NCBI RefSeq assembly: GCF_000182565.1
Contig: NW_015971544.1
Coordinates: 856,848-920,847 of the forward strand
Length of the DNA: 64,000 bases
Direction of reading: 5' to 3'
From: Spizellomyces punctatus DAOM BR117
Taxonomy: Eukaryota; Chytridiomycota; Chytridiomycetes; Spizellomycetales; Spizellomycetaceae
Positions 45,501 through 56,904 of the stretch are shown here, in pieces. Position 1 is the stretch's first letter; each line of letters opens with the position of its first letter. Made by a program: the position numbers and the translations under genes. The notes under the pieces were generated by a model, which saw nothing but the letters and a program-made list of their open reading frames with translations, ran no database searches and had not been told where the DNA came from.

Positions 45501-48500
45501 CTAAAAACCACCCTAGTTAGCCAACCCTATCATGATATCGAAAATCGCAGATACTACACACAAATAACGTACCAAATCCGTAGCAGAATAACCAATCTGA
45601 ATACCCTTTGCACCAAAAGCACTGTCAATAGCATTCGCACCCAAAGCCTGACTAACAATCTTTGCAACTTCTTCTTGAGTGGCAGTCGTATCCGTGAAAT
45701 GCAAGTCCGCATTCAAGTTGACCCGCTTCGTCCCATTGGTGGTATCCATGACCAAACCACCCGGAAGAGCAAGATCCAAAAGCGGGTATCCATCCTGACC
45801 GAGCGGTACCTTGCCAAGGTCAGCCTTGGCCGCAACGTGGCCGATACTGAGATCAACCGGGAACGGGAGAGGGAGATTGAAGTCGGGTCCGGCTGTAGCT
45901 ACAATTCGGCGTCCAGGTTGCGTCTCAACGTTGACGGTACCGAGGTTCTTGACAGAGTTGGCGAGCTGGGTAATATCCATAGGAATGGAGAACCCAACAG
46001 CTTTGATGAGGGTAGCAATATCCAGGTTGACATCCACCTTGTTCAAAACAGTCAACTAATAACAGAAAAGTCAGCCAAAATCAAGAGAAACAAATATCCA
46101 AAAAAAAAAACCACACTCACCCTATCACCCTCATTGGCACTGTTACCAACAAAGACCTTGTTGATACCAGCTGTCGCCCCATTAAGGTCACCAGAAAAGA
46201 CAAACCCATCCACAATGCTCGCCAAAGCCGTCTGCGTCGCATCCGTGTCGGTAAACGTCATACCAGCCTCAAGGTTCAAAGCCGCCCGACTGTTGTTGGT
46301 TGCAATCGATATTCCTTTACCAACAACCACATCGGCAAGTGGGTCACGGTTGACCTTGGCGCTCAATGCGGCATAACCGAGTCGCAGACTGACAGGGAAT
46401 GGGAGGTTGAAATCGGCATTAGCACCCAACTCCATACTCTTTGCAGGCGCGGTGTGAGCCTTCACACGGTGGATTTGGGCATTAAGAGCAGAGATGGCGC
46501 CTCCAATGCTGAACGGCAGTTGAATACCCATGACACCCAAACCACGCTCAAGGTCAGCGGGAATCTCAACTCGGCTCAAAGCGGTAATAAGATCGCCCTG
46601 GTTTGCTCCAATGGCCAACTTGCTTAAACCAATGACAGCACCCAAATGCTGACCAGTCATAAAGTTGTTGACAAGCTGCGCAACCGTGTCCTGCGTCGCT
46701 TCATTGTCGGTAAGCTTGAGCTCGGTGTTGAGATTCAAACGAGTGGTCGGACCCGTAGCATCAAGAACCAATCCGCTAGGCAACAAAAAGTCGAGAAGTG
46801 GGTGGGTGTTCAATCCGACAAAAGCACCAACGTATCCAATGTTTGCCGCAATCTTGAAAGGCGCTTGGATACCCATATCCACAACGACACCCAAGTTGTT
46901 CCCAGGTCGGGTTTCGAGTGTCGCACCGCCAAGTGCAGGTTTCATGCCGACAAGAAGAGAGAATATATCGCTCGGTCCATCTACTGCAATCAATGCATCC
47001 AAAGGTATACTGAGCCGCACTTTGCTCAAGGCTTGAATCTGGTCTCCAGCACTGTACCCGAGTCCCAAAGCTCCAAGGTCGATAGAAGTGTCCAGACTTG
47101 AGCCAGCGAAAAAGTTTGCCACCAAGTTACCGACAGCAATTTGAGCAGGCTCATCATCCTCGAATGGAATCGCCGTGTTTAGGGCAACATCGCTTGTTCC
47201 ACCAGCACCGTTAGCCGCAACCTTGACACCAGTCGGCAAAAAGAGACCCAGGAGGGGGTTAGCGTTGATACCAACTTTGGACGCAAAATAACCAACGTTC
47301 AAAGACAATGCAAAGGGAAGCTTCAAGCCAACATTTGCATTCAACCCAAGTGTCTTTTGCGGGAGTGTGTCAACCTTTATCACACCAGTCAACACATTCG
47401 ACATGCTGCTCATGAGCTCATTGACATGAAGAGGTAATTTGATCGGTAACATGCTCACAACCGTGTTGATGATCGTTTTCGTGTCCATCCCATCCGTAAT
47501 GGGACTCAAATCGGCATCAACGGCGCTCAACAAATCGTTGATGTCCTGAGCGCTTGATCCAAAGTACAACGTCTTGACATTGACACTAGGTGCAATATGA
47601 CCCGCAATAAAGTTGTCCACAAATTCCGCAACCTTGTCGGGGATGCTTCCATCAGTTTGATCAAACACCATCATCAGTTTGGGTGCAATCACACCTTGTC
47701 CGCGGACAAGGGTAATATCCGTTACTTGGACAGTAACAAGGTTAGAGCCACCGAGTCCGGCAGTCAATTGGAAGAATGGAACCTTGGCAGCAAGGGCGAG
47801 CGGATTGACGTATCCTGCTGCGACTGCAGCTCCGAGAGTGGCACCAGGAAGGGTATCCAGCGACGCCGAATTGAGATCAATGTTGAGCTTGCTAAGAATG
47901 TCGGCGCTAGGAAGCAAGCCAGACATATCGATCGGGGACGTATCGGGATGCGCAAGGGGATTGATCTCGTTGATCAAATCAGCGGGAGCAACAATCTTTA
48001 CCGGCTTCAATTGATCAATGACCGCACCTCCGACCTGGCCACGAGCACCAGGAGGCGACAGAACGAGGCTGGTAATTCCAAACAAGGCCGTAATGTCCTG
48101 TTTCTGTAATACTTGGTTCACAAGGAGAGCAATCTTTTCTGCCATGCCACCCGCACCGGTCGCAACACCCGCCGTTAGTTTGATATCAAGACCACCAGGT
48201 CCAGAAACCAATTTCAACGGAGGAAGCGCCAAGCTCAATAATCGACCATCGTCAAGCAAAACATCAAGGTCAATGTTGCCCAGCGACATGGAAATATTGA
48301 AAGGGTTGTTGACATCGGCAGCGAGACCAAGAGCCAATTCAGTCGATTTGACAATTTCGAGATCCGCACCCGTCACCTTGACCAATCCAGGTTTCAAGAT
48401 GGACGTTTTCAATCCCGTCATCACGCGGTTCACCAAATCCTTCAAATTAGCCGTACTCAACTCGATGGCAATCTTGGAAAACGTGACAAAAGAGGCATTG

Positions 48501-50980
48501 GCCGAAGGACCAAACATCAAGTTTGTAATACCCGCCGAAGAAGGTATCGACCCATCTTTTAAGAGCGAGTCCACCAAATTCTGAAGCTTGGCCGGAAGTT
48601 CGGGGGTCCGTGACAAGACTGCTTGAGCATTCAAAGCCATAGGGCCCGTATTGGGAATAAGTTTCAATCCCGTAGGCAGACCCACGGACGCAGCTTGGAC
48701 TTTTTCAACTGCCAAATCCAACGACGCATATCCGATATCCAGGGATAGCTCAGGAAGGGTGGGTGGGAACTGAATGTTGGCTGAACCTTGTGCAGAGAAA
48801 CCAGGCGCGTTGAGCAGCTGGTCAATGGCGAGAGAATTGATGCTGAGGGGAATCTCCGTTCCATTCTTGGTCACCAGATCAACGATACATGGGAGACAGA
48901 TCACGGTAGGGAGTGGAACCTTGATGGTTGAGTCCTTGAACAGCATGTTGCTCCATTGGAAGGGCTGTTGACCAGCGGCAAAAAAGGAGAGCGACTTGAG
49001 ATCAATACTGGATGGTTGAGGAACAGCAGCCAAGATCGGGTTCAAAGCCGTAGCGAGTGCTTCAGCAGCAGGCATCGAGTTCTCGGGGTGAATGACAACG
49101 GTCGTTTGAATCTTCATGTCATTATCGCTCGTCAAGACCGTGATGGGGTAAAGATCCAATCCCAGAGTCTTTTGCGCTCCACCGTAGAGGGCAGCAGATA
49201 CATTGTACTTTATCTCAACCTTTTCTGGCAATGGTAAGATACGAGCAAGTCCAATCGTAACGGGTGCGATAATGCGATCCGACAATACGTTCGCCGCAAG
49301 TTTGGTGTTGCCAACGAGTTCTGCAACACCGCGAAGTGTCAAAATGTCTCGGATTTTGGGAAACTGGAGGGCGTCTAAAAGTTCCTTCATGGGGAGGTAC
49401 AAAGCCAACGGGCTGGTGATGGTCTCCACCCAGTCACCATGGGCAATTCGGACGGGACCCGCCACGGCAACCTTTAAATCCTCATAGTTGCCAGTAGCCA
49501 ACAACCTATCCAAGACAGCGGAGATGGTCTTACTGACACCATCGGGCGTAATCGCCGGGTCATCAAAGGTGATATCAGCCGTCAACTGGAGTTCTTGCAG
49601 CGACTGTTCCAAAGAGAGTTCACGGACATTGCAGCGAGCAACGACTTGTTCCTCGACTGCTATACCAAATGACAACCCACGGATATCACCAATAGTAACA
49701 CGAGTGGGATTCTCGAGCCAGAGCGTCGCATTGACGGTGACACCCTTATCGTTCATCTCAAGGGCCAGAGCGTCAATCTTGATTTCTGGGAATCCAATAT
49801 CGGTGAGAAGGCTAATGAGGTCTTTGGCAGCAAAACGCTGCCGAATCAAAGAATCTAGTTGAAAAAAGAAAAAACAAGCATATTAAAATCTTTTTTTTCC
49901 ATGTCGAGTCGAGATTGCTTGCGGTTGACACTTACTCATATTTTGGGCTTTCAAGAAACTTGGCATGGACTTTAAGAGCGACTTGAGGTTGGAGTCAATA
50001 CCATTGATCTTTCCCAGGTTAAGGTACAAGGGCAATCCTTTGTAAAAAGTAATACCAAACATCTTGATGGGGAACTTTCCACGAATCTGGAATTCAAAGT
50101 CGTTCAATCCCTTTGTCGAGAACAGCTCTACAAGTTTTGCCGTTTCTTCTGGGTTACAGTGGTCCAAACTGACGTATCCCGACATGTCCACCTTGAGCGG
50201 TTTGTTCAGCGTGATGGGAAGGTTTGGAATGTGAACATTCACCAAGCCATTCTTTTCATCGCCTCGTTTATGAACCTGAACATCGGTTTCGCCAATTTCG
50301 ACTGTGATGGGCAACCAAAAGGGGGCGGGCATAGATGCCTTGACGGCAAAAGCCACATTCTCTGGAGAAAAGTTGCTCACGACCATCTTTTGTAGATCGA
50401 GGTTATCCAACTTTTGGTTGTTGAGTTGAGATTGGACCATACTGGGGATAAAGATGAAGTAGGTCAGGGGACCGAATACGATCATGAGGAATAGGAATCC
50501 GATTAGGATATGGAGGAGGATGAATTGCCATCGCTTGAATCGACCACCACAGTATTTCGGAGTACGCCGTTGTTTATCCGAAAGGTTTGGGGTTTTATAA
50601 TCGTATACAGGCTACGTATGAACAAAAGTGCAATGGCAATGATGAGATGAACATGCTGCTGCAACCAACCATCATCAAATGTACATTACCTTGTACCAAG
50701 ACAGAATCCGTCCAGCCAGTGTTAGCTTTGGACTCTTGGTAGAGTAGACATCATCCGCAGCCCGGTACAACATGGCCTCTGGATCGTACTCGTCATCATC
50801 CTCCTTTGATTTGTAGGTACGAGTATCGGTGGTAGAAGCATAGGCAGACACGGCCTGGTATTCCCGTTCATGCTTTGACACCTCGTCGTCTTCAAATTCG
50901 GGTTGTGACAAGAATCCAGGAGCGTGTTCCTCGCTAGGGGTAGATGGAGCGGGATCGTATCGATCGTAGACAGCAGCCAT
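39515..50980 (-). CDS. Giant single-pass membrane protein of tandem beta-rich units (DUF3712/LEA-like)
   Basis: Eight exons (50690-50980, 49936-50611, 46121-49854, 45573-46055, 43653-45500, 43100-43573, 41739-43024, 39515-41669) splice without a frame break to about 3,648 residues. Residues 1-125 are an acidic, Tyr-containing cytosolic head. A strong span lies at about 127-152 (FILLHILIGFLFLMIVFGPL). All the rest is one long array of related units of about 155-160 residues. Each has a hydrophobic strand pair such as LPFPVSLRLGYAAL, a line with LNLNTELKLTDNEATQ, and a closing motif FGxSxxDxIxALSKV, seen about 13-15 times clearly and weaker elsewhere. Sequons and few Cys fit an extracellular or luminal location. 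The tail is Ala/Pro/Ser-rich and ends in a basic RRLKRRVVYKN. The repeat resembles fungal DUF3712 and LEA-type sandwiches; a tethering, cell-surface or lipid-handling role is speculation. Confidence 0.85.
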
Positions 50981-52259
50981 TATTATAGAATATTAAAAAG
51001 ACTAGTAGTAAGTATCTATGAGTCTATTTGTATGAGATTAAGAAAGGTATCAGCGTGCGTCCATTCGTAGTGGTTTTTGATGGGGGATAGAGAGGGAATC
51101 GGTAAAGAAGAGTGGAAGGAGACCAGCTCACTTCGATACAGGCAAGAATTCAACAAAAGGGTTGAATCTGTAGCGAGTTCCCTTTTGAATGAATGCAAGA
51201 GAGCCTGCGACAATGAACCAGCAAGCAACAAATCAAAGAACAAGGAAGGAGGAGGGAAGAATTCAGATCCCCTCTAAAAAGCCCGTCTGTTCTGTTGTTA
51301 TTTTACAAACACACTCTTACAACAACATCTTCTCTTTCTATTCTAAAAACTCTCTCTCTCTCTCTCTCTTTCGTCAGCCAACTCTTCTCAAAACGGTTCA
51401 ACAACTCCCTCCCAAAACAGTCTAAATGAAGGTCACTTAAGAGAAAAAGTCAAATGGGGGGAGAGAAGAAAAATGAGCAAATTAGATGTGAAATTTAAAG
51501 AGTTTTCTCTTCTTGTTCTCAGCAGATGCCGTCGTCACGGGGGGAGTTTAGAAAACGATTTGGGAGTTTTCAAACAACACTCCACACAAAAATCTCTCTC
51601 TCTTTGCCTGTCGTGACCTTTCTCCCAACTGCAACAGTTCTGTCTCACTGACTGACTGTTCACACTTATACATGACTGTGCCACTGTGCAATTGAACAAT
51701 TATGTGAGACGTTTAAAGATGACGCTTTTGGTTGATGATTTTTCTATTTTTGATTTTGGCTTTTGTTTAAACGTTTTGTCTCATCATCCCATCTGCCCTT
51801 TCCAACGAAATTCATAGTGCTGTTTTTGCTTGGCTTTTCTTTCTTGGGGTTTACCGTTTTCAAATGATGTCAAAGGTGCATTCAGAGGTTTTGGGTTAAA
51901 ACTACGGCTAGCCAAGATTCCCCCCTCAAAAAAAAAAAAAACTTTCGGCCCCGGCCTCTTTTTTTTTTTTGTTGCTTTTCTTTTGACGTATACTAGGTTT
52001 TGACGGGTTTGGAAAACTGGCTCTTTGCTGGCGTAACGTTCCGGCGGTCGGTTTTTTGTTTGCGGGCTCACTCTTGCTTATGTTTTCCATTATTGAAAAA
52101 GGTCTATCAGATCAACAGATTTGGGATTCAAACTATACTCGTCATGATAGATCAGAGTGAGATTATACTCGTACCCCAAAGATGGAAAACTATGCATGAA
52201 TGAGTTCAGAACCAAGAGCAAGGTTCTGGTGAAGACTTTGGAGGAGGAATTCCAAGTGT
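50981..52259. other. Upstream region of giant gene, low-complexity tracts
   Basis: About 1.3 kb with no supported gene. It holds a (CT)n run at about 51351-51370, a second CT-rich patch near 51590-51605, several T-rich patches, and an A14...T13 inverted pair at about 51927-51973 around a GC-rich centre (CTTTCGGCCCCGGCCTC). These sit in the expected promoter and leader of the giant gene. Confidence 0.5.
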
Positions 52260-52836
52260 ACATAGTGTGGAGCTGACAGAAAATGGCACTAGGACCCATT
52301 ATTATCCGGATCAATCCGGTTAATTATATCGCATAATCAGAACCCCCATCGCTGAAAGCAGCCTGCTAATGTTCTCCAAACTGCGGTGTGGCATGCATGT
52401 AATGTTTTTTTTTTAAACTACGGTGAGCTGGAACCAGCAACAATCACTCGGAACCAACAAAACTGCTATTATGCTATTATGCTGCCTACCACAAAACTAC
52501 TATTAGGCAGCATAGTAGCATAATAGCAGTTTTGTTGGTTCCCGGGAGGGCGAGGTCCTCGGCACCACCACATCTGCATTCTCATGATTGACCGGAGTCA
52601 CGATGAGAGTTGCGCAGATGGTTTGAGAGTCGAGGATGGGTAAAGAGGAAAGAGGGAAAAGACCCCCCTTTTATAGACGTTCGGCATGCGCCTCACCGCA
52701 GTTTAAAAAAAAAACATTACATGCATGCCACACCGCTTTGAGCAATAGATGGGGGTTCTGATTATGCGATATGATTAACCGGATTATCCGGATAATAATG
52801 GGTCTTAGTGCCATTTTCAATTACCTCCCCACTATG
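52260..52836. repeat. Inverted double copy of the 33.4-kb repeat (copies 2 and 3)
   Basis: The left arm (from 52260, plus orientation) and the right arm (ending 52836, minus orientation) both begin with the ACATAGTGTGGAG-like end of the repeat at 33450 and meet in a hairpin at 52450-52542. The left copy has lost the TATA-leader part; the right copy keeps it (TATA box on the minus strand at 52669-52675). The minus strand encodes a 38-residue frame from 52585 to 52469 that starts like the 33.7-kb protein (MRMQMWWCRGPRPP). Confidence 0.8.
52450..52542. repeat. Near-perfect hairpin, 39-bp arms
   Basis: Arms 52450-52488 and 52504-52542 are reverse complements with a single mismatch and a 15-base loop. 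They begin GGAACCAACAAAACTGC. The arms mark the junction of the two inverted repeat copies. Confidence 0.95.
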
Positions 52837-52864
52837 AGTCGTTCTACCTATTGCATACGTAAGC

Positions 52865-53687
52865 ATGAAACCTGTGTTTTTTTTTTTCTTCCCATCGCCT
52901 TTGTTCCCACACAAGATATTAGCGTATCGTCGTCGTTTAATTTGTCGTTCAACTCACTCAAACACAAGATGGCTCAACTCCCAGGTTCCATTCTTATCGC
53001 CGAGACGTTCCCATTCTGCGTCAACGGATTTGGACGATGCTGCTATACTCTCCCCCGTTCGATCGAACGTTAATGGGAGATTTGTTCTGGTTCTGTCATG
53101 TCCTCCCGGAACGTCAAACAGAATCGTTTTGCCAGTATGTCGTATATGTCCTGTGTGATGATAGGAATTCTAATGTGTTGTAGATCACCTCCTTGAGATC
53201 GAGTCTTGTCTTTGAAAAGTATCATTGTCAGCATGAAAGGGCACTACGAAGAACGTTATATCCGCTAGGCGAAACTCCTGCACATGATGACATTCAAGCT
53301 ATTCCACTTACCGCCCCGTACTTAAAGGTCCCCTCATATTTGAAACTGGCCTCACCGGTCACACTTGATGCTGGGAGTCTGCATATTCCCCATGAAGGCC
53401 AATTTGGAATTGAGAGTTCCGAATTAAACAAAGTCATCAGTTATTGTCAGGATCTTTGGTTTCCTAATTTCCGGAATGACAAAACACGCGGATTGAGCGG
53501 TCAAGATTCGCAAGCACCCAAACAACCCCAAGAATACGACACCCTTTCGTGGGCTGATGTCGCCAGAACAAAGTCTGCATCGCAATTAAAGGGAAAGAAG
53601 GAAACGGATTGGAGTGAGGATTCGCGATACTGGGAGGATGAAGACATTTTCGCCCACAGCCGAGCAGTTTTGGCTGCAGACTGGTAA
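52865..53687 (+). CDS. Protein of unknown function, two exons, 5' end uncertain
   Basis: Exon 2 (53184-53687) is a solid open frame and joins exon 1 (ending 53134) through a 49-base GTATGT...TAG intron in phase 0. The model from ATG 52865 has 257 residues, but the first 45 or so come from T-rich sequence and the true start may differ: an ATG at 52969 lies in another frame. Recognisable text includes RFVLVLSCPPGTSNR, RRTLYPLGETPAHDDIQ, LPHEGQFG-like IPHEGQFGIE and an acidic, Trp-rich end (WSEDSRYWEDEDIFAHSRAVLAADW). No domain recognised. It starts just downstream of the inverted repeat. Confidence 0.5.
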
Positions 53688-53952
53688 ACTTTAACTTTTA
53701 AATTCCTATTATGCATTCTCCATATTATCTCTCTTATGCCGTAGAACGTACGATGCTTAAAGAAAGGCAGTATAGAATAGGTGTTATCATAAAGCAGCCA
53801 AATACAATTGCAAAGTCATTCCAGTAAATTTCAACTTTGTACATACATTCAAAAACGATATACAATACTCAATATTCCCATTCCACACAATACCTTTTTC
53901 AAAAACATTTCCTTACGCCTTTTTCAAAAAAATGTACGTAACAACAACAAAA

Positions 53953-55516
53953 CTACTCTTCATCAACCCCCTCACCAACCCGCCCAACAACACCCACAAC
54001 ACCCTCCAAAACCCCACGAGCACCCTCCCTCCACTGTTGAACCTCCCCAAACTCACATGCATCAACAGACCATATACCATCCGCAGCATAAGATACCCAA
54101 CCCAGGGAATTGATAGTGTCGATAAAGGATGCGATGCGGGTTTCGCCGGACCGGATTTTAGCGATTTGGGGCGGTTTGTACATTTTTGAGAGAAAGGTTT
54201 GTGGGAGGGGTGTGTGGTGTTTTAGGGGGGTTGTGAGGCGTCTGTGGAGGGTGCGAGGGCGCCGGGGGAGGAGACGGGTAGGGGGCCGTGGTGAAGGGAG
54301 AGAGTCGTCTGGGACGGGGTGTTGGAGGAGGGGGTCCGTGATGTTGGGTGGGGCGATGGAGGTAGAGTACATGTAGCACTATGAGTTATCGAATGAATAA
54401 GCAAAAAAACCAAGCAAGAAATAGAAATAAAAAAAACCTTACCAACAACCCATTCGCACCCCCCTCAGTCAAAAACGTATCCGCAACCGCCACATCCGGG
54501 ACCATTCCATAGTACCGCATAACATCCCTTACACTCGCATCATTCGCATCCGGGTTATCCGAATCCACATTCCCAGTAAAAGTCGAATTCACATCCGGAT
54601 GAAGCTTTTGCCAAATCACCCACCATCGATCCAAATTCGTATGATGGAGCCAGAAAATGGGGTCATTTACGGATGTGCTCAACCCAGATAAATCCCCTCC
54701 AAAGGAATTGTGAACGTTATTATGGGGGTGAGCTTCCAGTGTTCTTCGAAAGGCGTCAAACGTGGTGTGTCCGACGATCCATTCCATTTCAATGGGACTG
54801 TATTGGGCGCCCATCATGTCACCATCTGTTTCGCTTCCATTGCGGAATTGGCGTTGGAGGCAATGAGGGTCTGGAAAAACGGCGGTCGAGTTTGCGAATA
54901 CGCCCGTTGTGAGGCAGTAATTGGAGGATGGGGATCCGTTGCCGCCAAAGTAGGTTGGAGAAAGGAGGGGGGAGAGATGCGGGGATTGGGAGTCGTAGGA
55001 CCAGTCCCAGTATGGAAAAGGGCCGGTGTAGTTGCAGAGGGCTGTCAAGGCGTGTTCGTAGATGCTGAGAAAGATGCGGTGCCAGGGGAGAAAGGCTGCC
55101 TATGGAAAGTCAGAAAAAAGTGATGAAACATATTACAGAGAGCAAGATGTATTTGAAAATGTCAAAACGTCCACCCAAAATCAATAGATACTCAAATATC
55201 CTGATCAACAGAGTGAATTTCACATTATTCGTACCGTGTTATGAGCGGCAGGCACATTCTGCATATGAACATGAACGAAATCATCATACACGGAACGACT
55301 GTCTGGAACTCGGAGCAAGCTAGGTGTCTCCCGTAAACACACGACAGCCGACAAGTAGGCTACCCGCTCTTGTTCAGTTAATTCGCGAAACTCTTTGCGG
55401 ACCTTGACGGTGTTGCATGAAAACTGAGACCATAGAATGGATGGTTGCGGTGCCTGAGGGGAGGGTTGAGCGAGGAGAATGGGAATAAACGTTGTGAGCA
55501 AGAGAATCAAGAGCAT
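53953..55516 (-). CDS. Secreted tyrosinase (polyphenol oxidase)
   Basis: Three exons (55235-55516, 54443-55099, 53953-54378) encode 454 residues. A signal peptide is present (MLLILLLTTFIPILLAQ). The CuA site has its three histidines in FVHVHMQNVPAAHN and FLPWHR, with the intron 55100-55234 falling between them. CuB has HNNVHNSFGG and IFWLHHTNLDRWW. PFPYWDWSYD is the usual block between the two sites. Such enzymes oxidise phenols to quinones; secreted fungal ones contribute to melanin or lignocellulose-phenol chemistry. The C-terminal exon (142 residues, Pro/Arg-rich, then GWVSYAADGIWSVDACEFG) has no clear match and may be a regulatory tail. Confidence 0.92.
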
Positions 55517-56904
55517 AATGATAGTTTTTATAATGTTTGCTTGTACACTCTTCCCCCCTCGCTCAGAGACATGTAAAAACTATTGAATGAACGAGGTTTC
55601 ACGCCCTTTTTCAACAAAGGCTGGAGGAGGAGGGGGAAAAAGAAAATGGTTTATCACTCGGACCTTTTTTTGACAATGGAATCTAGGATAAAATCTCTAA
55701 TAAATGCTACACCCATTCCATCCTGCTTTCATAGGAGATGGCAATGTCAGATGGATGATGACACTCTCTGGATCGAAAATTCCTTGCACGAATTCCCTTC
55801 CAAAAAGCCCCCCCCCCCTCCACATACAAGTTGTAAAAAGTACCTTGAATAAATGACATGTTCTATAAAGCGCGAGATTGGGCGAAGCAAAAGAAACAAA
55901 AAAATAACGTGTATTTCCCTTACAAACAAAAACGTAGTAGTAATAGCATGACGAATGTGAAAGGATGTGATGCGGAAGAGAGATCTGAATGTCCCTACTG
56001 CCAATGAACGCCTTGTCCCTAACCTGCAACCGTAGAGATTTGTCAAGCCTTTGGAGAAGGGTAAAGTACATCAAAGGGACACGACAGACACACGCAGTAG
56101 TTGTCAGTCATTTTGCCCTTTTTGCCGTGTGTAAAATGCAAGTATGCGCAAACGCAGATGCTCAACATGGACCTACTTACTAGGCCAGATCTAAATAATA
56201 ATAAAAACAGCTGCTTGAACACCTTGTAGCTAACACTCTTGCTGACACTTTTGCTGACACTATTGCTGACACATGGACAATCACGTGACATCATTCATGT
56301 AACCCGATATGGACAGCGGCTCGTGGCCCTCCATTTGGGCCAACGTGGGAAAAATAAAAACGGCCATGGCATAAAAATGCGGGGGGGCACAGCAACAATG
56401 CATTTTACACAGCCATGTTGAGAGGAGTGAAGAAAGCCATAGCAACAGAGGAGGGAGTCGATAAGAGAGAAAGAAGTAAAAATTTCCTTTTTTGAACAGA
56501 AGCGGCCAACAAGAAGAGTTTCAAAAAGTGACTTCATTCCCACACATGGAGAGAGAGAGCACACAACACAGACAAGGGAAGGTGCTCAGTTGCAAATGCT
56601 ATTGAAGGAGTAGGAACTCTCACTTGTTCATAAAAAGTGTGTTAAAGGGCTTTACTAGTTTTACTTTATATTCTTATTTTCTTTTACTATTATTATTACT
56701 AGTCGTATTCTTTACTCTTGTCTTTCTATCACACACACACTATAGTAGAGAGAGAGATAGAGAGAGGTATGTTACTCGCATTTCACACACATGCACAATT
56801 GTGTATGCTCATTGGTTTCTTTTTTCAGCATCCACTCTTCTTTCTTCTTCCTACTCCCTCCTCCCCATTGTCTGTGCAATCTGTTGAACAACACACAATT
56901 CATC
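55517..56904. other. Intergenic between tyrosinase and GH26-like genes, no gene
   Basis: About 1.4 kb, divergent promoters. It contains a C-rich run (55810-55820), short tandem GCTGACACT-like units near 56231-56272 and a purine run GAGAGAGAT near 56747-56766. No supported frame. Confidence 0.5.

Noticed and set aside
52260-52836. Classical MITE or TIR DNA transposon
   Set aside because: The inverted arms are two copies of a longer repeat seen singly at 33.4 kb, with internal deletion in one; the inverted layout is secondary, and no target-site duplication is evident.
53932-54189. Plus-strand frame opposite the tyrosinase 3' exon
   Set aside because: The minus-strand exon continues a convincing tyrosinase with good splice sites.
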